Part shown: positions 1 through 5,942 of the stretch, piece after piece
How the letters are laid out: the number at the start of each line of letters is the position of its first letter
How positions within the stretch are numbered: position 1 is the stretch's first letter
NCBI GenBank assembly: GCA_947365485.1
Contig: CANAXK010000066.1
Span: 1 to 8,390 of the forward strand
Source: an uncultured bacterium
GTDB lineage: Bacteria > Cyanobacteriota > Vampirovibrionia > Gastranaerophilales > Gastranaerophilaceae
Length of the DNA stretch: 8,390 bases
Direction: 5' to 3'
Notes under the pieces: model-generated
Told to the model about the DNA's origin: nothing
Databases searched by the model: none
Seen by the model: only the letters and a program-made list of their open reading frames with translations
Position numbers and translations under genes: made by a program

Positions 1-1517
1 CTTACGGGCTTGACGAATTTCAGCATGCTGCTGTTGAGAACTCGAACGACCAGCTTGTGATTGTTGCGGGACCGGGTTCGGGCAAAACCACCGTGCTTAC
101 AAGGCGAATAGCTTACATGATTAAGGAGAAAAACATTCCTGCTTCTGATTGTCTTGCAATAACTTTCACCCACCGTGCGGCAGGTGAGATGCGCGAGAGG
201 CTTGAAAAACTTCTTCCTGATTGCGCTCGTAAGATAAACATTCACACCTTTCACTCCCTCTGTTTTTCTCTACTAAAAGAGAACTTTGTAAAAGCCGGCT
301 TAAGCGAGAATTTCAAGGTTATAAGTGAGGAAGAGCGTGCTTTGTACAAGGAAAGCGAGCTTGGAGAGGACGTTTTGGGATTTGACGATTTGATAAGCCT
401 TACTGTGAAACTTTTTGAGGAGCATCCTGAGACTATAAAGCCTTACAAATACGTCTCTGTAGACGAGTATCAGGACATTGACGAGAGCCAGTATAGGCTT
501 ATCAGGCTTATAGTGTCTCAAAACTGTCCTGTCTGCGTGATTGGTGATCCGAATCAGGCTATATACGGGTTTAGAGGCGGGGATTCAAGATTTTTTGAGA
601 GTTTTACGGATGATTACAAAAACGCGGTCAGAATCAATCTTGCGAATAATTACCGTTCCACAGAGAGCATTGTAAACGCGTCCAACCAGATGATTGAGTC
701 GTTCAACATTGTATCGCGTTTTGACAAGCCGCATGAAAAAATTACCATCCACACAGCGCCCACAGACAAGTCAGAGGCCGAGTTTGTAGTTAGTTCAATA
801 GAAAACCTTATCGGCGGGTACAGTTTCTTCTCGCTTGATTCAGACCGTTCAGAAGGTCAGCGCGAAAATCTTTCGTTTTCTGACTTTGCAATCCTCTACC
901 GGACTTCTGCCCAGCTTAAGCCGATTATTGAGGCTTTAGAGCGCTCCGGTATGCCTTATGTGAAGCTCTCTGACGATTTGTTGTGTGACAAAAAGCCTGT
1001 GCGTGACCTGCTTAAGAAGCTCAAAAGTGATGTCCCTGTTGCAGAGCAGCTCGAGGGTATTGAGGGGCTTGAGGATTATGTTTTGAAGTTTCTCAAAAAT
1101 ATTGCCCTTGAGTTTCCTGTCCGTGAGGATTTTATCCATGAGGTTTCTCTGCTTCGTGAGTCAGACACTCTTGACAGTCGTGCTGACCGCGTTGCGCTTA
1201 TGACACTTCACTCTTCTAAGGGTTTGGAATACAAGTGTGTATTTATTACTGGGCTTGAAAACGATATTATACCGCTTTACCGCGCAAAGACTCCTGAAGA
1301 GGTTGAGGAAGAAAAACGCCTTTTATACGTTGGTATGACCCGCGCAAAACACCGTTTGTTTTTAACCCGTGCGCTCAAGCGAAATTGGATGGGGCAGGCT
1401 AAAAACCTTGAAATCTCGCCTTTTCTTGCTAAAATCGAAGATGACCTTTTGACGCTTTCCAGATTTGAGAAAGAATACCAGCCAAAGGACAACTCCGAGC
1501 AGCTTAGCTTATTTTAG
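1..1517 (+). CDS. UvrD/Rep-family superfamily 1A DNA helicase, 5' end cut off by the window
   Basis: ATP-dependent 3'-5' DNA helicase/translocase. The frame is open from base 3 with no stop upstream of the GTG at 57, and the residues before it (YGLDEFQHAAVENSNDQLV) match the Q-motif region of these helicases. The true start therefore lies outside the window. Counting from the GTG at 57, all core motifs are present: Walker A GPGSGKT (5-11), Ia AITFTHRAA (34-42), Ib HTFHSL (63-68), Walker B VDEYQD (135-140), III GDPNQAIYGFRGG (163-175), IV NNYRST (197-202), V TLHSSKGLEY (383-392) and VI LLYVGMTRAKHRL (422-434). The 1B and 2B subdomains are much shorter than in UvrD or PcrA; only about 80 residues separate the motif IVa region from motif V. 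The protein ends in QLSLF. The compact 2B and this tail recall a bacterial family in which an EndoQ-like PHP nuclease is fused in front of a UvrD helicase; whether that fusion exists here cannot be seen. The PHP gene follows after 9 nt, probably in one transcript. Confidence 0.93.
   Translation, partial: YGLDEFQHAAVENSNDQLVIVAGPGSGKTTVLTRRIAYMIKEKNIPASDCLAITFTHRAAGEMRERLEKLLPDCARKINIHTFHSLCFSLLKENFVKAGLSENFKVISEEERALYKESELGEDVLGFDDLISLTVKLFEEHPETIKPYKYVSVDEYQDIDESQYRLIRLIVSQNCPVCVIGDPNQAIYGFRGGDSRFFESFTDDYKNAVRINLANNYRSTESIVNASNQMIESFNIVSRFDKPHEKITIHTAPTDKSEAEFVVSSIENLIGGYSFFSLDSDRSEGQRENLSFSDFAILYRTSAQLKPIIEALERSGMPYVKLSDDLLCDKKPVRDLLKKLKSDVPVAEQLEGIEGLEDYVLKFLKNIALEFPVREDFIHEVSLLRESDTLDSRADRVALMTLHSSKGLEYKCVFITGLENDIIPLYRAKTPEEVEEEKRLLYVGMTRAKHRLFLTRALKRNWMGQAKNLEISPFLAKIEDDLLTLSRFEKEYQPKDNSEQLSLF
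1500..1514 (+). other. C-terminal beta-sliding-clamp-binding motif (QLSLF)
   Basis: The last five codons of the helicase gene encode Gln-Leu-Ser-Leu-Phe directly before the TAG stop. This matches the bacterial beta-clamp-binding consensus QL(S/D)LF exactly. It follows a hydrophilic stretch (residues 472-481 counted from 57), which would make a flexible tail. An exact match at an extreme C-terminus is the usual setting for clamp tethering. Binding is inferred and not shown. Confidence 0.72.
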
Positions 1518-1526
1518 GAACGATTT

Positions 1527-2369
1527 ATGAAAGCAGATTTACATATACACAGCTGCTATTCTGATGGCAGCGACACCATAGCCGAGCTTGCGGCCAAGAT
1601 TAAGGCTGCCGGGCTTGATGTTTTTGCACTTACTGATCATGATACAATCGAGGGCTGCGAAGAAATGGCGGCGCTGATTCCGCCTAAAATCTCCTTCATA
1701 CGCGGGGTTGAGCTAACCTGTCTTGCGGGTTCAATAAAATGTCACATTCTCGGGTACAATTATGACCCTTATGAAAAATCACTTTTTTCTTTAATCGAAC
1801 ATGGGAAAAAGCTTCGGCGCTCCAAGCTTGAAACGCGCATAAAATACCTAAAAGATGTCTGGGATATTGAGCTTACGCAGCAGGAGCTTGACTGGCTCTA
1901 TTCAAGGCGCAGTGCGGTAAAGACCCACCTTGCAAACATCCTTGTAAACCGTTCGCTTGCATCAGATAACGTAAGCGCCATGAAAAAATACCTTGACGGT
2001 TGCAAGACCGGCAACACGCGTTTTGACGGCATTGAGGCGATTAAGATTATCAAAAAAGCCGGCGGGGTTGCTGTCTGGGCGCATCCGTTAGGAGGTGAGG
2101 GAGAGGTACATCTTGCTGAATCCGACTTTCTTCCGCGGCTTAAGGAGATGATTAGTTACGGGATTCAGGGTTTAGAGTGTCATTATTCACGTTACAGTCA
2201 ATCAGAAATTGAGTTTCTTTTAAGTTGTGCAGCCAAAAATAACCTTCTAGTCACCGGTGGGAGTGATTACCATGGCACGAACAAGGACATTCCGCTTGGC
2301 AGGCTGAATAGGGAGGGGATTGAAGTTGAGGGAAGTGAGATTACGACGATACTAAGATATAAGGCATAA
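1527..2369 (+). CDS. PHP-domain metal-dependent phosphoesterase (YciV/TrpH-like, RNase AM family)
   Basis: A 280-residue stand-alone PHP protein of usual family length, probably cytoplasmic. Metal-ligand motifs are visible in order: HIHSCYSDG (H6, H8, D13), LTDHDTIEG (D37, H38), RGVEL (E62), H73 in the following strand, VKTHLAN (H134), WAHPLGG (H186), LECHY (E217) and GGSDYHG (D247, H249). This set points to a working di- or trinuclear metal site. Characterised relatives hydrolyse 3',5'-nucleoside bisphosphates such as pAp or trim RNA 5' ends as exonucleases; the substrate here is not decided by sequence. The ATG at 1527 is supported by TAGGAACG, whose AGGA (1516-1519) overlaps the helicase stop codon, so translation is probably coupled. 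Its partnership with a helicase makes nucleic-acid repair or turnover more likely than amino-acid metabolism (histidinol-phosphatase relatives are a weaker alternative). Confidence 0.9.
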   Translation: MKADLHIHSCYSDGSDTIAELAAKIKAAGLDVFALTDHDTIEGCEEMAALIPPKISFIRGVELTCLAGSIKCHILGYNYDPYEKSLFSLIEHGKKLRRSKLETRIKYLKDVWDIELTQQELDWLYSRRSAVKTHLANILVNRSLASDNVSAMKKYLDGCKTGNTRFDGIEAIKIIKKAGGVAVWAHPLGGEGEVHLAESDFLPRLKEMISYGIQGLECHYSRYSQSEIEFLLSCAAKNNLLVTGGSDYHGTNKDIPLGRLNREGIEVEGSEITTILRYKA

Positions 2370-2645
2370 TTATGGCAAACATCGCAACAGCGAGGCTAAA
2401 AATCAAACAACACATTTTAAAAGAAGATGCGATGAAAGATTGGTATACAAATCGATAGAAAGACTATTCAAAGAAGGATACGAGACAATAAATTTGATGA
2501 GAATAAAATACTCATAAAGTTATAACAGTGTTTGAAGATAAAAAGCAAGATATTAAAGAGAAAGAAGTACTGCAGAAAATACAAGAAAAAAGGGTTTATT
2601 TATTATTTAAAAATTCTGTTTAAAAAATTTCTTAGCAAATAAAAA
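2370..2645. other. AT-rich gap without a supportable gene; possible gene remnant
   Basis: This stretch is clearly richer in A and T than its neighbours. A 28-codon frame starts at the ATG at 2372 (MANIATARLKIKQHILKED...) and stops at 2456-2458. A second short open stretch without an ATG, in another frame, runs to a stop at 2515-2517 and includes RLFKEGYETINLMRI. A third, lysine-rich, ends at 2621-2623. None has a good ribosome binding site, and the longest minus-strand reading I tried gave 15 codons. The pieces look like a decayed small gene or non-coding spacer; no family is recognised. No clear intrinsic terminator was found for either the PHP gene or the tRNA. Confidence 0.5.
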
Positions 2646-2719
<74 letters not shown>

Positions 2720-2730
2720 TTACATTTCTA

Positions 2731-2758
2731 AAAATACCACATAAAAGTTTTTTTGCAA
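2731..2758 (-). promoter_or_regulatory. Sigma-70-type promoter for tRNA-Arg
   Basis: On the minus strand a -35-like TTGCAA (2758-2753) and a -10-like TATTTT (2736-2731) are separated by 16 nt. The -10 ends 11 nt before the first tRNA base, so transcription would start a few bases upstream of the mature 5' end, a normal short tRNA leader. The surrounding AT-rich bases make chance matches easier, so this is a moderate call. Confidence 0.5.
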
Positions 2759-2791
2759 GTTTTTTGGCTGGAAGCAAAAATTTTCCAGACA

Positions 2792-4066
2792 CTATTCGAT
2801 AAAATGTTCAACCCATCGGATTAAATCGGAAATCTCGTAAGGCTTTGGGAGATACAAATCCGCACCGGCATCCAAAATTGCGGCCTTGTCATGTACAGTG
2901 GTTGTCATGATAATCTTTGTGTTTACAAAATTCAAACGACTCTTTAATTCACGGCAAAGATTCAGCCCTGACAGGTCGTCTTCGCTGTCCAAAATCAAAA
3001 TTCCCGGCTGAATTGAAGATTCTAAATCAATTGAATCAACGACATCATAGCCCTGAAGCTCCAAAGTTGTGCGAAGTAGCAAGGATAAAGCGCTGTCAGA
3101 CTCTTTTATAAATATACTCTGGCTTGCAGAAGGCTCGATTACAGAGTTTCCTCCCGCAAGTTTAACCCTGTCAATTGCGTAGTTTGACCCGTTTGGAATC
3201 TTTGCGATTTTTTTTATCGAATACAAGCGCTCCAAAAGCCCGTCCACCGTGGTTATTAACTCATAGTTATCAAGGATTCCGCCTATCAGAATCGAGACAA
3301 AATTAGCCCGCATGCCGGCCTCGCGGTCACCCTTCATCAGCATGTAGCCACGTTTTACATCCTGCTGAGAATAAAACTTTGGAGCCACCGTATCAAACGC
3401 AAATGTCAAAAATGCCGCCATTTTTTCTGCGCTATACGAGTTTGTTATTATGACAAAATTCTTCTCATCAAGCTGACCCAAAAAATCATTGGAATCAAGC
3501 GTTGATTTCGCTATTGCAACAAGCGTCTGGATAAGTTTGTCACCTGCAAGTTCGGAATAGACGCTCTTGTAATCTTCAAGGTTCTCGATTCCGAGCAGCA
3601 AAACCGCGTTTTTATGCTCGGAGTTCAAAACGCGTTTTAGCCCTTTTTTTACGTACTTCTGATTCGGAAGCAGGGTCTTTGTGTCGAGGCTGCTTTCGAT
3701 GTCGCGTCTAAGGTGCGCCTTTACGCGCGTTTTAAACTCGTCTATATTCACAGGTTCGCTCAAAAAATCGTCTGCGCCACATTCCAGAACGCTGATTCTG
3801 TCGGATGAGTCTGCGGATTTGGATAGCGCGATTATTGTCGGGCGGGTATCATAGGTTAAAGCCCTTATTTTTTCGCAGAAATCTGTCAGGTTTTCTTCTA
3901 TTGAATCTGAAACAATAATCATGTCAGGCTCTGATGCCTGAATCTCATGGATTGCGTCTTTGAGATTCCGCGCAATGATTGCGCTTGTTTGTTCGTCCTC
4001 AATGCTTTTTTTGTACTTTGTGGATAATTCTTTGCGCTTGTCGATTATCAGGACTGTTGAGAGCAT
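2792..4066 (-). CDS. Receiver - degenerate GGDEF - receiver signalling protein
   Basis: A 424-residue cytoplasmic protein with three regions. Residues 1-121 form a receiver fold in which the phosphoacceptor position holds Ser53 (D54 is next to it) and the switch lysine is replaced by Glu104, so it is probably not phosphorylated. Residues about 128-310 follow the GGDEF pattern: LLPNQKY near 132, the strand LLLGIEN, GDKLIQTLVAIA (175-186) and VSILIGG near the end. The active-site loop reads DEKNF (200-204) instead of GGDEF, so diguanylate cyclase activity is unlikely. Residues about 315-424 are a second receiver with D360, T388 and K408 in place. The start ATG has a strong AGGAGGAGG (4074-4082) at 7 nt and lies 19 nt inside the end of the kinase gene, indicating coupled translation. 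The intact second receiver is the likely target of that kinase. It resembles PleD-type multi-receiver regulators with the catalytic centre lost; the output is unknown. Confidence 0.82.
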   Translation of the reverse strand: MLSTVLIIDKRKELSTKYKKSIEDEQTSAIIARNLKDAIHEIQASEPDMIIVSDSIEENLTDFCEKIRALTYDTRPTIIALSKSADSSDRISVLECGADDFLSEPVNIDEFKTRVKAHLRRDIESSLDTKTLLPNQKYVKKGLKRVLNSEHKNAVLLLGIENLEDYKSVYSELAGDKLIQTLVAIAKSTLDSNDFLGQLDEKNFVIITNSYSAEKMAAFLTFAFDTVAPKFYSQQDVKRGYMLMKGDREAGMRANFVSILIGGILDNYELITTVDGLLERLYSIKKIAKIPNGSNYAIDRVKLAGGNSVIEPSASQSIFIKESDSALSLLLRTTLELQGYDVVDSIDLESSIQPGILILDSEDDLSGLNLCRELKSRLNFVNTKIIMTTTVHDKAAILDAGADLYLPKPYEISDLIRWVEHFIE

Positions 4067-4761
4067 TTTAAAGCCTCCTCCTGATTGTAAAACGGAAACC
4101 GGACTTCAAAAATTGTCCCTTTTTTTTCTTCACTCTGGAATGTTATTTGTCCACCCATTTTTTCAACAATCTGTTTTGTGATATAAAGCCCGAGCCCGTT
4201 GCCTTGAGTCTTGCTGGTGAGATGGTTTTCAAGCCGGGTAAATTTTTGGAACACTTTTGTAAAGTCTTCTTTTCTGATTCCCACTCCCTCGTCCTGAACC
4301 TTTATGGAAATCATGTTCTCCGAAATCCCGGTTGTTATCGTAACATTTTGCCCGTCTTCGGAATACTTTGCTGCGTTATCAATAAGGTTTGTCATCACCT
4401 GCTGGAATTTATCCTCATCCAATCTTGATTCCGGAAGGTTTTTGTGAAGCCTTGTGATAAAATTTCGGGTCTTGTACTGGCCGGAAAACATCGGAACAAG
4501 TTTTTCGATAGATGAGTTTATATCAACCTTTTTAAGCACCTGATTTGTGGTGTTCATTTTTGAGACGGAAAGGATATTTTCAACAAGGTTAATAAGGCGG
4601 TTTGACTGATCTTCTATAATCCCGATGAACTTTTTTTTGTCCTCGTCCTTGATTTTGTCCCACGAATTTAAAAGAGTTTGAGAAAACCCTCTTATGCTGG
4701 TAAGAGGGGTTCTAAGCTCATGTGAAACTGTTGATATAAATTCGTCTTGGATGTTGTTCAA
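4048..4761 (-). CDS. Sensor-less histidine kinase core (HisKA + HATPase_c), TTG start
   Basis: A 237-residue soluble histidine kinase made only of the dimerisation/phosphoacceptor domain and the ATPase domain. H14 lies in STVSHELRTPL, and residues 20-75 complete the HisKA helices. The ATP-binding region has the N box NLIDNA (125-130), G1 DEGVGI (157-162), F box FQKF (171-174) and G2 GNGLGLYI (187-194). There is no signal peptide, membrane segment, HAMP, PAS or GAF domain. Such kinases normally have several hundred residues ahead of this point, but the frame closes at a TGA only six codons upstream and an intact gene ends one base before the start. The short form is therefore real and not an ORF-calling artefact. 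Input must come from a partner protein or a cytosolic cue. The next gene overlaps by 19 nt and encodes an intact receiver, the obvious phosphotransfer partner. Confidence 0.9.
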   Translation of the reverse strand: MNNIQDEFISTVSHELRTPLTSIRGFSQTLLNSWDKIKDEDKKKFIGIIEDQSNRLINLVENILSVSKMNTTNQVLKKVDINSSIEKLVPMFSGQYKTRNFITRLHKNLPESRLDEDKFQQVMTNLIDNAAKYSEDGQNVTITTGISENMISIKVQDEGVGIRKEDFTKVFQKFTRLENHLTSKTQGNGLGLYITKQIVEKMGGQITFQSEEKKGTIFEVRFPFYNQEEALKCSQQS

Positions 4762-4762
4762 T

Positions 4763-4999
4763 TTATTCCTCTTCAGTCATAAACTCTTTCTTTGCTTCTT
4801 CAATCGCTTCGGAAAGAATATCAAGCTGGTCTGGTGCAAAAGTCACACCCTTTTTTGTCGGAAGCCATGTTGCGCCGTCATCTGTTGTGTAGAATATTCT
4901 TAAATTGAAATAGCTTTTGCCTCTGTATTCGGAAATAGAAATCTGTAACTGTTCTGTATCAGACCTTTGAATGCTTGCTAAAATTTTTGCTTCTGCCAT
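4763..4999 (-). CDS. PC4/p15-like single-stranded DNA-binding protein
   Basis: A 78-residue acidic-tailed protein matching the PC4 (transcriptional coactivator p15) fold of small bacterial proteins such as YdbC. Residues about 17-45 form the beta strands (QLQISISEYRGKSYFNLRI, then FYTTDDG), followed by LPTKKGVTF (46-54) and a C-terminal helix APDQLDILSEAIEEAK (55-70). Family members dimerise and bind single-stranded DNA or RNA through the beta sheet. Bacterial members are poorly characterised and are thought to act in transcription or nucleic-acid protection. The ATG has AAAGGAGAA (5007-5015) at a good distance. The gene starts 22 nt after the pilin-like gene and stops 1 nt before the kinase, so it is the second gene of the operon. 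Its place between a pilin and a kinase is unusual; a transcriptional role in this locus is possible but unproven. Confidence 0.78.
   Translation of the reverse strand: MAEAKILASIQRSDTEQLQISISEYRGKSYFNLRIFYTTDDGATWLPTKKGVTFAPDQLDILSEAIEEAKKEFMTEEE
4767..4773 (-). promoter_or_regulatory. Ribosome binding site deciding the TTG start of the short kinase
   Basis: On the minus strand AAGAGGA lies 5 nt before TTG at 4761-4759. It is made from the final Glu codons of the PC4-like gene. There is no ATG or GTG in the frame between the upstream TGA (4779-4777) and this TTG, and the next residues (NNIQDEF) lead directly into the H box. TTG is therefore the only well-placed start. Confidence 0.65.
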
Positions 5000-5021
5000 T
5001 TTATTTTTCTCCTTTATTAAA

Positions 5022-5849
5022 TTAGTAATCTACTTTCCATCCATTTGCAGCAATCCGTGCTGTGCAAGATAATCCGTTTGTGATTGTATCACCGCTGCAA
5101 GCGTCCTTTGCAAGCGGGAAACTTAAAGAGTCACCATACTCTTTTTCAAACTCTTCTGTTCCTGCTGGCACTAAACTGCCATTATTTCTCACACCAAAAA
5201 GGAATATGTCATGCCCTTCCTTGTTTGGCTTTTTTTCTCCATTAATATCAACATATACATAACCTATAATACTGTCAGGTTTGTCGTATTTCTTTGTATC
5301 AGAGTTATCCGCAATCCCGATATATGGAACAACAATAGCGTTCATCTTTTTTATTCTGAAAGGTATAGTTGCATTATCGATTATTTTATTTTTTGAATAA
5401 CTCTCTCCTCCATCATAGCCCTTTAGTTCATTTATATAATTCCCAAACCCTGCTGCCGGTACTGCGTCACCGCCAAAAGAAGGGTCGTCTTTGTCAATAT
5501 ACTCTGTACCTGTCAGATTACCTGTATTACCAAAAAGGTTATCATCAAACCCTGAAATGCCTATAATATAGGTATCGTCGCCTGAGCCTGGAAACAAATC
5601 CTTTGTCTGTATTGCAGCCAGAGTCTCAAGCGGCTCTCCGCCCTCTTCTACAATATTCTTATTCGCCGTGTCAATAACATTTCTAAGCCCGACTTCAAGC
5701 CTTTCAACCACCCTGGCAAGCTCGGGGCCGGTACTGGCTTTGTTTGTCCCGCTTACAAGCCCTGGTATTGTAAGCGCTGCTACAGCACCAACAATTGCCA
5801 TTGTTATCAAAAGTTCTACTAAGGTGAATCCTCTAAGCGTTTTTTTCAT
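5022..5849 (-). CDS. Type IV pilin-like (pseudopilin) protein with class III leader
   Basis: A 275-residue prepilin. The leader MKKTLRG is followed by FTLVELLITMAIVGAVAAL, the signature cut by a prepilin peptidase between G7 and F8, with the conserved Glu at position 5 of the mature protein (E12) and a hydrophobic helix serving as membrane anchor and assembly segment. The remainder is a large exported globular domain, rich in Gly, Asp and Asn, with the segment GYVYVDINGEKKPN and a final loop between two cysteines (C251, C262) that could form the disulfide of the pilin D-region, then a tail ending GWKVDY. Size and acidity suggest a minor pilin or pseudopilin, not a compact major subunit. The ATG at 5849 is preferred over the in-frame ATG at 5861 because GGAGAG lies just before it and the mapped promoter would leave fewer than 10 nt before the earlier ATG. 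It is first in a four-gene operon with signalling genes; no assembly ATPase, platform protein or peptidase is nearby. Confidence 0.88.
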   Translation of the reverse strand: MKKTLRGFTLVELLITMAIVGAVAALTIPGLVSGTNKASTGPELARVVERLEVGLRNVIDTANKNIVEEGGEPLETLAAIQTKDLFPGSGDDTYIIGISGFDDNLFGNTGNLTGTEYIDKDDPSFGGDAVPAAGFGNYINELKGYDGGESYSKNKIIDNATIPFRIKKMNAIVVPYIGIADNSDTKKYDKPDSIIGYVYVDINGEKKPNKEGHDIFLFGVRNNGSLVPAGTEEFEKEYGDSLSFPLAKDACSGDTITNGLSCTARIAANGWKVDY

Positions 5850-5853
5850 AAGT

Positions 5854-5859
5854 CTCTCC
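5854..5859 (-). promoter_or_regulatory. Ribosome binding site setting the pilin start at 5849
   Basis: GGAGAG on the minus strand ends 4 nt before the ATG at 5849-5847. The alternative in-frame ATG at 5861-5859 overlaps this site and has only ACAAG upstream, which is no recognisable Shine-Dalgarno sequence. The shorter leader peptide MKKTLRG is also the more typical prepilin form. Confidence 0.65.
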
Positions 5860-5862
5860 ATC

Positions 5863-5890
5863 TTGTTTACAATAGATTATACCATATTAT
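5863..5890 (+). promoter_or_regulatory. Possible promoter for the plus-strand kinase/regulator operon
   Basis: TTGTTT (5863-5868) and TATTAT (5885-5890) are 16 nt apart on the plus strand and would give a start near 5897 and a leader of about 46 nt. The match is weaker than that of the opposing promoter, and the region is AT-rich. Its elements are interleaved with those of the pilin promoter, so the two could not easily be occupied together. Confidence 0.4.
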
Positions 5891-5903
5891 TTATAAATGT
5901 TAA
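5876..5903 (-). promoter_or_regulatory. Strong sigma-70-type promoter of the pilin operon, extended -10
   Basis: On the minus strand TTAACA (5903-5898, five of six bases matching TTGACA) and a perfect TATAAT (5881-5876) are 16 nt apart. A TGG directly before the -10 gives an extended -10 element. Transcription would start near 5869, giving a leader of about 20 nt to the ATG at 5849. It lies between the divergent genes, and no competing promoter was seen in the 22-nt, 1-nt and overlapping junctions downstream, so it probably serves all four genes. Confidence 0.68.
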
Positions 5904-5942
5904 TAATTTGTCTAATAAGATTATTTGGGTTAAGATGAGAAT

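Noticed and set aside
2372..2458. 28-codon frame starting MANIATARLK as a small gene
   Set aside because: It lies in an AT-rich gap, lacks a good ribosome binding site and has no recognisable similarity; kept only as part of a possible remnant.
2372..2517. Frameshifted TetR-type regulator N-terminus (KIKQHIL ... RLFKEGYETI)
   Set aside because: The resemblance needs a frameshift, and the following residues do not continue the TetR helix-turn-helix pattern; it could easily be chance.
2628..2645. ATTT-GCTAAG-AAAT hairpin with a following T run downstream of the tRNA, as a terminator
   Set aside because: A 4-bp all-AT stem is too unstable to support the call.
2768..2788. Inverted repeat CTGGAA/TTCCAG just past the receiver-GGDEF-receiver gene, as a possible terminator
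   Set aside because: The stem is only 6 bp with a 9-nt AT-rich loop, and on the minus strand it is followed by CCAAAAAAC with no T run, so it does not fit an intrinsic terminator.
5850..5861. Start of the pilin at the upstream ATG (5861), giving leader MERLMKKTLRG
   Set aside because: No ribosome binding site precedes it, and the inferred transcript would begin only about 8 nt upstream; the ATG at 5849 has GGAGAG in place.
5901..5928. Loose direct repeats TAATAATTTG and GATTATTTGG as operator half-sites
   Set aside because: Agreement is about seven of ten bases in a very AT-rich stretch, which is not distinguishable from chance.
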